Positions 50,310-61,200 of a stretch of 64,000 bases of DNA are shown here, piece after piece; within the stretch, counting starts at the first letter, position 1, and the number at the start of each line of letters is the position of its first letter. The stretch is taken from NCBI RefSeq assembly GCF_002899825.2, contig NZ_PPED02000008.1, forward strand, positions 54,295 to 118,294, written 5' to 3'. The stretch is from Chryseobacterium phosphatilyticum (GTDB lineage: Bacteria > Bacteroidota > Bacteroidia > Flavobacteriales > Weeksellaceae). A program made the translations under genes and the position numbers. Below the pieces are notes generated by a model. It was given only the letters and a program-made list of their open reading frames with translations. It did not search any database and was not told where the DNA came from.

Positions 50310-52595
50310 ATGTCAAGTAAAAACCATCGCGACGAAAAGAACTTTAGCCAGGCCGCGTTAGATTATCATAAAGCAGAACCCAAAGGAAAAATAGAAGTTA
50401 TCCCATCAAAGCCTCACTCTTCTCAAAGAGATTTGTCTTTGGCTTATTCTCCGGGAGTAGCCGTTCCTTGTATGGAAATTCACGATAAACCGGAAACTGT
50501 CTATGATTATACAGGAAAAGGAAATCTTGTAGCCGTAATTTCTAATGGTACTGCAGTACTTGGATTAGGAGATATTGGTGCAGAAGCCTCTAAACCGGTA
50601 ATGGAAGGGAAAGGCCTTTTGTTTAAAATATTTGCAGATATCAATGTATTCGATATTGAAATTGATGAAAAAGATCCGGATAAGTTTATTGAAATAGTAA
50701 AAGGAATTGCTCCTACCTTTGGAGGAATCAACCTTGAAGATATTAAAGCTCCTGAAGCATTTTATATCGAGCAAAAGCTGAAAGAAGAATTGAATATTCC
50801 TTTGATGCACGATGATCAGCACGGAACAGCCATTATTTCAGCTGCAGCATTGATCAACTCATTGCAGATTGCCAATAAAGATATTTCCGAAGTAAAAATG
50901 GTGGTTAACGGAGCTGGTGCAGCTGCTATCGCCTGTACCAAATTGTATATCTCATTGGGACTGAAAAAAGAAAATGTTCTGATGTGTGACAGTAAAGGAG
51001 TCATTAATCATAAAAGAGAAAATCTTACTCCTGAAAAATTAGATTTCATTGCCAATACTGACATCGAAACACTGGAAGATGCTGTAAAAGGATCTGATGT
51101 TTTTGTTGGATTGTCTAAAGGAAATGTAATGACTCCGGAGATGTTGTTAAGCATGAAGGAAAATCCTATTGTCTTTGCTTTAGCGAATCCTGATCCGGAA
51201 ATTGCTTATGACCTTGCTCTTGAAACCCGTAAAGATGTGATCATGGCAACCGGAAGAAGTGATTATCCTAACCAGGTGAATAACGTATTGGGATTCCCTT
51301 ATATTTTCCGTGGTGCACTAGATGTTCAGGCAACGGGGATCAATGAAGAAATGAAATTGGCTGCTGTACATGCTATTGCTGATTTGGCAAAAGAACCAGT
51401 TCCGGAAGCGGTAATTTTAGCTTATAATGTTCAAAATCTGCAATTCGGAAGAGAATATTTTATTCCAAAACCATTTGATAACAGATTGATTACGAAAGTT
51501 TCAAGTGCTGTAGCAAAAGCCGCAATTGAAAGTGGGGTAGCGAGAAAGGAGATCACGGACTTTGAAGAATATGAACACCAGCTTCTCGACAGAATGGGAA
51601 GAGATGAAAGACTGGTAAGAATGATGCAGAGCCGTGCCAAGTCTAATCCGAAAAGAATTACCCTTGGAAATGCAGAAGAATATAATGTATTGAAAGCAGC
51701 TCAGATTCTTTATGAAGAAGGAATTGCTTATCCAAGTCTTTTGGGAGATAAAAAATACATCAAGGAGCAGATGGAGCGTTACGGAATTAATCTTGATGTT
51801 CCTATCATTGATCCAAGTGATGATGATCAGAAGAAAAATAGGAAAAAGTACAGAGAAACACTTTGGAAACTTCGTCAGAGAAAAGGAATGAACGAGTACA
51901 AAGCAAAGAGATATGTTCGTCAGAGAGATTATTTCGGACCTTTGATGTTAAAACATGGAGATACAGATGGACTTATAGTAGGTTTCTCTAAAAATTATAC
52001 TTCAGTACTACGCCCTATTCTGGAAGTAATAGAAAAAGATAAAGGAGTAGACAAGGTAGCGGCGATGATGATGATCTTATCTGAAAAGAAACCTATTTTC
52101 TTTGCAGACACCTCCATCAACCAGAATCCTACCTCAGAAGATCTTGTAAATATTGCTAAAATGGCAGAATTTACAGTGAAGTCTTTCGCTATCGAACCGA
52201 GAATTGCAATGCTTGGTTTTGAAAACTTTGCTGCAATCTCTGAAACCTCCAAAAAAGTAGCAAAAGCTGTGAGTATTTTGCACGAGAAATATCCTAAAAT
52301 GATTGTCGACGGCGAAATCCAGCCTGATTTTGCCATGAACGCAGATCATTTAAGTGACTATCCTTTCTCAAAATTAGGAACAACCCCTGCGAATACATTT
52401 ATCTTCCCGAATCTTGAAAGTGCAAACTTATCATACAAGATTCTAAGAGGAATGAAGGTGGCTCAGGTTATAGGACCAATCTTGATGGGACTAAAACAGC
52501 CGGTTCATGTACTTCAGATGCGTTCAAGCGTTGATGAGATTGTAAATCTTGCTACTATTGCAGTTCTTGATGCTCAAAGAAGAGAAAAGAAATAA
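50310..52595 (+). CDS. maeB: NADP-dependent malic enzyme
   Basis: The 761-residue enzyme decarboxylates malate to pyruvate, making NADPH. The malic domain (1-160) has LAYSPGVAVPC, GKGLLFKIFADINVFDIEID and MHDDQHGTAI. The NAD(P)-binding domain (165-420) has VNGAGAAAIAC and FALANPDPEI. Residues 430-761 form a phosphotransacetylase-like domain, present in MaeB-type enzymes as a regulatory, non-catalytic part. The length is standard. Confidence 0.95.
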   Translation: MSSKNHRDEKNFSQAALDYHKAEPKGKIEVIPSKPHSSQRDLSLAYSPGVAVPCMEIHDKPETVYDYTGKGNLVAVISNGTAVLGLGDIGAEASKPVMEGKGLLFKIFADINVFDIEIDEKDPDKFIEIVKGIAPTFGGINLEDIKAPEAFYIEQKLKEELNIPLMHDDQHGTAIISAAALINSLQIANKDISEVKMVVNGAGAAAIACTKLYISLGLKKENVLMCDSKGVINHKRENLTPEKLDFIANTDIETLEDAVKGSDVFVGLSKGNVMTPEMLLSMKENPIVFALANPDPEIAYDLALETRKDVIMATGRSDYPNQVNNVLGFPYIFRGALDVQATGINEEMKLAAVHAIADLAKEPVPEAVILAYNVQNLQFGREYFIPKPFDNRLITKVSSAVAKAAIESGVARKEITDFEEYEHQLLDRMGRDERLVRMMQSRAKSNPKRITLGNAEEYNVLKAAQILYEEGIAYPSLLGDKKYIKEQMERYGINLDVPIIDPSDDDQKKNRKKYRETLWKLRQRKGMNEYKAKRYVRQRDYFGPLMLKHGDTDGLIVGFSKNYTSVLRPILEVIEKDKGVDKVAAMMMILSEKKPIFFADTSINQNPTSEDLVNIAKMAEFTVKSFAIEPRIAMLGFENFAAISETSKKVAKAVSILHEKYPKMIVDGEIQPDFAMNADHLSDYPFSKLGTTPANTFIFPNLESANLSYKILRGMKVAQVIGPILMGLKQPVHVLQMRSSVDEIVNLATIAVLDAQRREKK

Positions 52596-52635
52596 TAGAA
52601 TAAATTTATATATTGGCATATCATAAAGCCAGAAT

Positions 52636-52671
52636 CAAACCAGATGAATAGTCATCTGGTTTTGTTTTTAT
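52636..52671 (+). terminator. terminator after maeB
   Basis: CAAACCAGATGA / TCATCTGGTTTTG with a 4-base loop, then TTTTTA. Confidence 0.88.
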
Positions 52672-53147
52672 ATCACAAGTAAAATTTGTGTTAAATGATA
52701 AGAGAAAAACTAAATTTTCCGTTTTTTTGAGAATAAATTAGGTTTATATTTTTACCTTTCTGGTCTTTCAATTTTAAATTATTGGTTTATTTTAAGAGTT
52801 TAAAATGTAAAATATTTAACAATATTATGTTTTCTGTAAATATTTGTTGTTTTTTAAAAGGTAATTGTATTATTTAATATCTTTGAGTTAATAAAGACAC
52901 AAACGAACTAAAAAATACAAAACATAAAATACAAATGCATGAAAAAAGATATCCAGATGGGTAATATGATTCTGTTGTCAACGAATATTCATTGATATGC
53001 TCCCATTCCTCACTTAACAGGAATACACTTTTTGATATAACCACTGAGAAATTCTTTGTTTAATAAAATAACGGATGCTTTTATTCCGCTAATGATTTGT
53101 ATTGTTTTTTAGGTAGTTTTTTATAAACAAGCCATTTAGGAAACACT
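52672..53147 (+). other. long leader region of the porin gene
   Basis: A -7 box TATCTTTG lies at 52878-52885 without a clear -33 at the right distance, which would give a 5' leader of about 255 nt. The leader holds an 18-codon frame at 52939-52995 and no clear terminator or known riboswitch. Long leaders before porin genes often bind small RNAs or regulators; nothing specific is seen here. Confidence 0.4.
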
Positions 53148-54446
53148 ATGAAAAAAAAGAAATTGATACAAATAGGTTCACTATTGTTCCTTTTAACAGA
53201 CTCTTTATGCTTTGCGCAAAAATTTAATTTCAAATCCCACGAGCTATCTGTTAATGGATATGCCCGAACAGGTTTTGGATGGTCGGACGGTGGCCAGATG
53301 GTTAATTTTGCAACGCCGGATAATGTACATAAATTCAGAATGGGGAATGAAGCGAACCATTACGGTGAGCTTCAATTCAATTACCGATACCAAAACAAGG
53401 ATTCTGTGAACCTGTACGAAGTAACGTATATGATGTCAAAATTTATTCCCTTCGGCAGTGATGCATATAAACAATTTCCGGAGACAGCGCAGCTCTATGG
53501 CAAAATAAATAAGGTTGTGAAAAATGCAAACCTATGGGTAGGGAAGAGGTATTATGATCGTAGAAATGTAGAGTCGCTGGATTATTTTTGGATCAATTCT
53601 GCTCAAAATTCACAAATAGGCCTTGGCTTAGAAAATTACCAGATTAAAAACTCTGGAAATATGAACCTGGCATTGATAAGATTTAAATATGGAAATAATG
53701 ATGCACATTCCTATGTTGCAGATTTCAGGTACCTTGATCTTCCTGTTTCCGAACATTCTAAGTTGAACATTTTAGGACAATACAGCATAAAAACACAAAA
53801 TGATATTACCAATACTCCCAGATCTACAGGATTTGCGTTAGGGGGATGGTGGACATATTCCCAAAAGAAAATCAGTAATACTTCTACCATTATCTTTAGG
53901 AAGGGAAGCTCAATTATCGAAAATCAATATTCCGGAAAGACAATATCTGAAAATGCAGGCAATGCAATTGTCTATGATCTGGATAAAGCAAATTCATTTG
54001 ATGTCATTAATAATTTTGTGTATGATGATAAACAAAGGCATGCAGTACAGGTGTCACTTACCTATCAGTATAGAGATTTCGGAATTGGTAATACTGACGG
54101 GATGGGAAATGTTTTGGATAATAAGGTGTCTAAAAACTTCTTTAGCGTAGGTTTTCGTTATCTGTATTATATCAACAAACATTTTAATCTGGCATTAGAA
54201 GCGGGTAATGACTACATGAAAAATAATCGCTCAGGAGTAGAGGGAAGTTTACAGAAAGTTACATTTTCGCCGCAGATTTCCTGGGATTATGGCTATTATT
54301 CAAGACCGGTCTTAAGGCCCTTTATTACCTATGCACATTGGTCGAATGATTTTACCGGAAAAACAGGTGTCTCGGACTTCAATACAAGACTTATGAGTAA
54401 AAACAATGGGATATCATTCGGCCTTCAGTTGGAAATATGGTGGTAA
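53148..54446 (+). CDS. maltoporin-like outer-membrane porin (LamB family)
   Basis: The 432-residue protein has a signal peptide (SLLFLLTDSLCFAQ) and a beta-barrel. Segments typical of the LamB family are LSVNGYARTGFGWSDGG at the start, LWVGKRYYDRRNVESLDYFW near residue 127, RPFITYAHWSNDFTG near 387, and the closing strand FGLQLEIWW with aromatic last residues. It should let sugars through the outer membrane. No maltose genes are adjacent. Confidence 0.85.
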   Translation: MKKKKLIQIGSLLFLLTDSLCFAQKFNFKSHELSVNGYARTGFGWSDGGQMVNFATPDNVHKFRMGNEANHYGELQFNYRYQNKDSVNLYEVTYMMSKFIPFGSDAYKQFPETAQLYGKINKVVKNANLWVGKRYYDRRNVESLDYFWINSAQNSQIGLGLENYQIKNSGNMNLALIRFKYGNNDAHSYVADFRYLDLPVSEHSKLNILGQYSIKTQNDITNTPRSTGFALGGWWTYSQKKISNTSTIIFRKGSSIIENQYSGKTISENAGNAIVYDLDKANSFDVINNFVYDDKQRHAVQVSLTYQYRDFGIGNTDGMGNVLDNKVSKNFFSVGFRYLYYINKHFNLALEAGNDYMKNNRSGVEGSLQKVTFSPQISWDYGYYSRPVLRPFITYAHWSNDFTGKTGVSDFNTRLMSKNNGISFGLQLEIWW

Positions 54447-54601
54447 CCAATTTACAGATACCTTCAAAGCCAATTCCAAATTGTTGAAATGCTGATTTTT
54501 GAGATCTTGTATTCTTATAACAGATTGATTGAATATCACTTCAAAATTTAAGTTAAAAATCATTCTTGCATGAAATGAAAATATTAATTAGTTTAAATTA
54601 C

Positions 54602-54609
54602 TATATTTG
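54602..54609 (+). promoter_or_regulatory. -7 box before ruvA
   Basis: TATATTTG matches the -7 consensus 20 bases before the ruvA start; the -33 region is poor. It could drive ruvA and sprA together. Confidence 0.45.
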
Positions 54610-54628
54610 GGAGTTTTAAAAATTAATA

Positions 54629-55213
54629 ATGATATTTTCTTTACAAGGCAATGTTCAAGAACTTACGCCTACTTACGCTGTAATTAATGTACAAGGGGTT
54701 GGTTACTACGTGGGGATCAGCTTAATGACCTCACAGATGCTGGTTTTGAATCAGCAGACCTTTTTATATATCCAGCAGCTCATTCGTGAAGATGCCCATC
54801 TTCTTTTTGGATTTAACACTCGTTCAGAAAAAGAAATGTTCAATCTGTTAATAAGCGTTAATGGAGTAGGAGCAGTTTCTGCCCTTATTCTGTTGTCTAC
54901 TTTGAGCCTTGACGAGATTGCTTCTGCAGTACTTTCCAAGAATAGTGCACTGATTCAGAAAGCGAAAGGTATCGGAGCAAAAACAGCAGAAAGAATTATT
55001 GTGGATCTTAAAGATAAGGTACAGAAATTCAGTGGTGGAGGTGAAAACATTTCTGTGCAGGTGGATAATAAAATCAAGGAAGAATCGTTATCTGCATTAG
55101 AAGTTTTGGGGATTCCTAAGCGGATGAGTGAAAAAATTGCAGATAGAATCGTAAAGCAAAATCCAAACATCTCGGTGGAAGAACTGGTAAAACAAATTTT
55201 AAAAAACATTTAA
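54629..55213 (+). CDS. ruvA: Holliday junction DNA helicase subunit RuvA
   Basis: RuvA binds Holliday junctions and loads RuvB. The 194 residues contain the N-terminal OB domain (MIFSLQGNVQELTPTYAVINV), tandem helix-hairpin-helix motifs (LISVNGVGAVSALILLS and GIGAKTAERIIVDLKDK) and the C-terminal RuvB-binding domain (ALEVLGIPKRMSEKIADRI). ruvB is not adjacent. sprA follows after 6 bases, an arrangement common in flavobacteria. Confidence 0.97.
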   Translation: MIFSLQGNVQELTPTYAVINVQGVGYYVGISLMTSQMLVLNQQTFLYIQQLIREDAHLLFGFNTRSEKEMFNLLISVNGVGAVSALILLSTLSLDEIASAVLSKNSALIQKAKGIGAKTAERIIVDLKDKVQKFSGGGENISVQVDNKIKEESLSALEVLGIPKRMSEKIADRIVKQNPNISVEELVKQILKNI

Positions 55214-55219
55214 CATTTG

Positions 55220-58200
55220 GTGGCTAATAACAAACATTTTAACATCTTTTTGTTCCTGTCGTTCCTGTGTATGTCTGTGGGTGCATTTGCGCAACAAAAA
55301 AAGACAGACACACTGATCATAAGAAAACAATATGAAGTGGCTGACCCTACAAGGTTCGAAGCCTATTACGACATAAAAACCGGGATGTACTATGTATATC
55401 CCAAAGTCGGAAATACCATAACAGGCCCTCCCACGGCAATGTCTCCTGAAGAATATAAGGAATACATGCTTGCCACACAGACCAAGGCCTATTACAAAGA
55501 AAAATCCGATAAATATAATCTCCTGTTCAGAAAAGACAGATCTGATGCCAGAAAGAAAGGTCTCATTCCGTCATTACTCATCAACAACAAACTGTTTGAA
55601 ACCATATTCGGAGGTAATAAAATTGAAATTATTCCTTCAGGATATGCATCAATAGATTTTGCAGGATTGTATCAGAAGATTGATAACCCAATGATCCTGC
55701 CACAAAACAGAACCAGTTTTACCTTTGATATCGATCAGAGAATCCAGTTGGGGTTATTAGGTAAAGTTGGAGAAAATCTGCAGCTAAAAGCCAATTATGA
55801 TACCCAAAGTGGATTTGCCTTTGAAAACAGGATGAATCTCGTCTGGCAGTCAAAAGGAAGCTGGAAAGACTTACAAAATAAAGGTCTCGGAAATGTAGAT
55901 AAACCAAGCGAAGGAGGAGAAGATAAAATCATCAAAAGAGTTGAATTTGGTAACGTGAATATGCCACTTTCAACCAGCCTGATTCGTGGTTCACAATCTT
56001 TGTTTGGGGTTAAAGCAGAATTTCAGCTGGGAAAAACTTTTGGAACCGTTGTCCTCTCACAGCAACAAGGAGAAGCCAGGAATATTGTAGTACAAGGAGG
56101 GGGTGTAATGAACAACTTTAAAGTCAATGCCATTGATTACGAAGAAAATCAGCACTTCTTTTTAGGACACTATTTCCTTAATAAATATGATGATGCCCTG
56201 TTGAACTATCCTCAGATTAATTCTACTATTAATATTACCAGAATGGAAGTATGGGTACTGGATCAGGGGAATAGTAATCTGGCGTATCAGAAGAGTATCA
56301 TTGGGATCAGGGATTTGGGAGAAGGTGCAGGCGGTGCAATATTGCCTGAGAACTCTCTGAATGGACTATATGATGATATTTCAGCTGCCATAGGAACAAG
56401 AGAGGCCGGTAAGAACTATGTATCCCTTCTACAGGGCAAAACTTTTGCGGGAGGTACTGAGCCATATGAAAATGACGAACATTTTATCGTCAATACAAAA
56501 GCAAGAAAGCTAAATTCAAATGAATTTATATTTCAACCTCAATTAGGATACATTTCATTAAATCAAAAACTTAACGATAATCAGCTTTTAGCTGTTTCGT
56601 ATTCCTATACGGTTAGCGGGAGTAGTAAGATATACAAAGTAGGGGAGTTTTCTGAGGAAAGCCCGGTGTTGGTTACCAAAGTATTGAGGGTCAATAACAA
56701 GGTAAATACAGCCTCTCCGATGTGGAAGCTGATGATGAAGAACGTATATTCTTTAGATGCCGGTCAGGTATCACCGGACGGGTTTATTCTGAATGTATTT
56801 TACAGGGATCAGAAAACAGGAGGTAAAGTAAACTATCTCCCGGATACTCCTGTAAAAGATCTGAATCTATTGAAACTATTCAATTGGGACCGCCTCAATA
56901 TGAATGGAGATATTCAGAACAATAAGGATGGTACTAAAGGAGATGGCGTCTTCGATTTTGTCAATGGAATAACAATCAGACCGGAAAACGGACGGGTGAT
57001 CTTTACCAAAGTTCAGCCATTCGGGGATTTTATGCAAAGTGCTTTGGGAAGTAACGATCCTAAATATGTTCTGCATGATATATATGATAAAATAAAACCT
57101 GCCTCCAATCAATCAGCTGTACCTCAATGGTATACGATTGAAGGACGATACAAAGGAGTTCAGGGACAGGGAATCTCTCTGGGTGCTGTCAACGTACCCC
57201 AAGGATCCGTAAAGGTTTCGGCTAATGGAGTACAACTTTCTGAAGGGGTAGACTATACTGTAGATTATATGCTGGGTACCGTAACGATCATCAATGAGAA
57301 TGTAAAACAATCCGGACAGGCTATCAATATCTCATTAGAAAACCAGCTGACATTTAATACCCAGCGAAAAAGATTCCTGGGATTAAATTTAGAAAGAAGG
57401 TTTAATGAACACCTTATCTTAGGAGGGACGGTAATCAATTATTCAGAATCCCCGCTTACCCAGAAAGTGAACTTTGGGCAGGAAGCTGTAAATAATACAA
57501 TGGCAGGAATCAACTTAATGTATAACAATCAGGCACCGTTCCTGACAAGGTTTACAGATAAACTTCCATTAATTAAAACAGAGGCTCCATCCAATATCAA
57601 CTTTAAAATGGAAGGTGCTTATTTACTTCCGGGACTTAATAAAGGAACCAACAACCAGTCTTATATTGATGACTTTGAGCAGACCACTTCTAAAATATCA
57701 TTAAAAGAACCTGCAGCATGGAGCCTGGCATCAAAGCCGGAAAAAAATACGGCGCCACCATTCAATACTCCTCCGGGCAACGATGATATAACAAGTGGCT
57801 ACGGAAGAGGATTATTATCATGGTATACTATTGATCCGAGATTCTGGAACGTGGGAGGAAGATCACCTGCGGGAATTACACCACAGTCTGTTTCCAACCA
57901 TGCTTCAAGAAGAGTACAGACTTCTGAAATTTTTAACAACAGAGACTTTGTAGCAGGAGAACAAACTTATACCAATACATTTGATATTTCTTATTATCCT
58001 AAAGAAAGAGGACCTTATAACGTGAATGCAGCAACAGAGCAGGCACAAAGCAGATGGGCAGGGATTATGAGACCGATCAGCGTTCCTAATTTCGTGAGTT
58101 CAAATATTGAATACGTTGAATTCTGGATGATGGACCCTTATGCGGATGGAAAGATCTTAGGAGATGACCCTAAACTTTTACTACAGTTAGGAAATGTTTC

Positions 58201-61200
58201 TGAAGATGTTTTGAAGGATGGAAAAATGTTGTATGAAAACGGACTTCCAATCCCGGGAACTCAATCCTCTACAACGACTTCAAATTGGGGCGTGCAGCCA
58301 AAACAGCCCCCTATTTTATATGCCTTCTCTAGTGAAGGAGATGACAGAAAAAGACAGGATGTCGGATATGATGGATTAAGCTCTGATCAGGAATCAATGA
58401 AATTCGGAAATACGTTTGTAAATCCGGTAACGAATATTGTAGACCCTGCGGTAGATGACTTCGTATTTTATATGTCGGATAAATTTACAGGAAATCAGGC
58501 ATCTTCACTTATTGAAAGATACAAGTATTTCAGAAACCCGGATGGAAACTCTGAAGCCAACTCTCTCAATGTTTCTTCACAGACTCCGGATGCAGAAGAT
58601 ATCAACAGAGATTATAACCTGGATCAGACAGAAAGTTATAATCAATATTCTATAAGTCTAAAGCAACAAGATCTGGTATTAGGAACGAGTAATAATATTG
58701 TCGATGTAAAAACCGTAAAAGCGAACTTCCAAAACGGACAATCTGCTGATGTAAAATGGTTCTTATTCAGAATACCGGTTTCTGCATATGATGCGGACCA
58801 GGGAACAGCTCAGCCTTCTGTATTAAATAATGTAAGATTTGCAAGATTGATGCTGACAGGGTTTGAACAAACTTCTACCATAAGATTCGGAACCATGGAT
58901 TTGGTACGATCCGATTGGAGAAAATATCCCAATAACCTTGCTCTTTATCGAATAAAGCAAGGGGGAACTGGTGGTGAGATTGTAGACCCTGCTTTAAATG
59001 AAGGAAGTACAGAGCTCATTACAAGCGACCTTAAACTTGAAGTAGGAAGTGTAAATATTGAAGAAAATGCGTTCAATAAGCCTCCATATGTATTGCCTCC
59101 TGGGATTGATCGTCAGGTATTGAGCGGGAATGCCGGAGCACAAAGACAAAATGAAGGTTCGTTGTATATGAAAACCACTGATCTTCCTAGTGGAGAGTCA
59201 AGAGGTGTTTTCAAAAATACAACGTTGGATATGAGACGATATAAAAAATTGAAACTTTTTGTTCATGGTCATGATCCGATTAATAGAGTTATAGGAATGG
59301 ATCCTAAAACCAAATTTTTTATTCGTTTCGGAAATGATGCTGCCGACAATTATTATGAATATGAAGCGTCTTTGAAACTAACCGCCAATACAGCAACAGC
59401 TCCAATGGAAATCTGGCCAATGGAGAATGAAGTAGACTTGGATATTCAAAATTTTGTGGATGCAAAGATCAGAAGAGACAAAACTAATTCTGACAAAATT
59501 ACACAAAGAGTACTTGATGATGTTTTTGGAGGTGGTGATAATGCAAAAAAAATCTATATCAAAGGTCGTCCAAGTTTAGGTAATGTGAACACAATAGTGA
59601 TTGGTATCAGAAATGGAGAAGTAAGCGGAGGAATCGGAGGATCAATAAGCAGAATACTTTGGGTCAACGAAATTCGTCTATCTGAAATTGAAAACGATGG
59701 AGGGTATGCAGGAAATGCCAGTTTAAACTTTAATATGGGAGATTTTGCAACCGTAAATGCCAATGCTTCTTATACATCGGTTGGTTTTGGAAATATAGAT
59801 TCAAAACCTGCAGAGAGAAATCAATCTACACAGTCTGCATTCAGTATTAATACTTCAATTAATGTAGATAAGCTTCTTCCGGAAAAAACAGGAATTAAAA
59901 TTCCTTTAAACTATTCCTACTCACAAACGATAGAAGATCCGAAATACAACCCACTGGATACGGACGTAGAATTCAGCAAAGCACCCAACAGAGAACAACT
60001 GAAAAAGGTGGCCAGAACATACACCCAGCAAAGAAGTATCGGTGTTGTTAATATGCGTAAAGAAAGAGTGAATCAAAATAAAAAACCTAAGTTCTACGAT
60101 ATTGAAAACGTTTCGGTGACTGCGGTATATAATGATGATTACTTCAGAGATATTTATACAAAGAAAAACTACAGACAATATTTGAGAGGGTTTATTGATT
60201 ACAACTACACATTCAAACCGTGGGTGGTAAAGCCTTTCAATAAAATGATCAGCGATACGGCAAAATCGACCAAGTATCTGAGATGGGTAAAAGAATTCAA
60301 CTTTAATCCTGTTCCTACAAGATTATCTTTCAGAACAGAGATTGACAGAAATTATAATGAACTTGAATTTAGAAATGTACAGGCGATCTTAGGAGGGGAC
60401 ATGATGAGCAGTTTTGATGCCATCAGGAACAGAAATTTCTACTTTGGATGGCAGTACGGATTAGGGTTTAATTTCACCAAATCATTAAAACTGGAAATCA
60501 ATTCTGCCACAAGAACCCTGAATGACAATATGGATGTCAATTCAATGGACAGTAAATCAATTTTCGGAAATGTATTCAGAGCGGGAAGACCGGTACTGTA
60601 TAACCACAGAGTACAGTTAAACTATAAACTGCCATTCCAGTATCTTCCGTATATGGACTTTATTGATGCAGAATTAGGCTATGGATTTACCTACAACTGG
60701 AATGCAAGATCTACAGCCTTACTTTCAAGTCCTGAAGGAAGTTTGGGATCAATAGGTCAGAATACCAATGTCATTCAGGCAACGGCTTCAGCAGATCTTC
60801 CTAAGTTCTTTGGTCAGTTTAATTATTTTAAAAATATCAATGCCAAACTTCAGAAGAGAAAACAGGAGATGGATTCTTTAAACAATGTGTATACCAAGCA
60901 GTGGGAAAAGAACAGATACAGGTACAAGAAATATAAATTCAAAAACAAGCTTTCTATACCACAAAGTATAGCATTCTTTATGACTTCGTTCAAGCAGTTG
61001 AATGTCAATTATAATGAAACGAATGGGACCGTACTTCCCGGATTAATTTCAGCTCCGAACTGGTACGGGTATGGACAGACATTAGGCGGACCTACCATTG
61101 GATTCTTGCTAGGCTCACAGGCTGATATCAGAAGAACTGTAATGGAAAATGGCTGGGTAAGCGATTCCAAATATATGACCGATCCATATGTCAGGATGTC

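Noticed and set aside
52939..52995. 18-codon frame in the leader of the porin gene
   Set aside because: Too short, with no coding signature; it could be an upstream frame but nothing supports translation.
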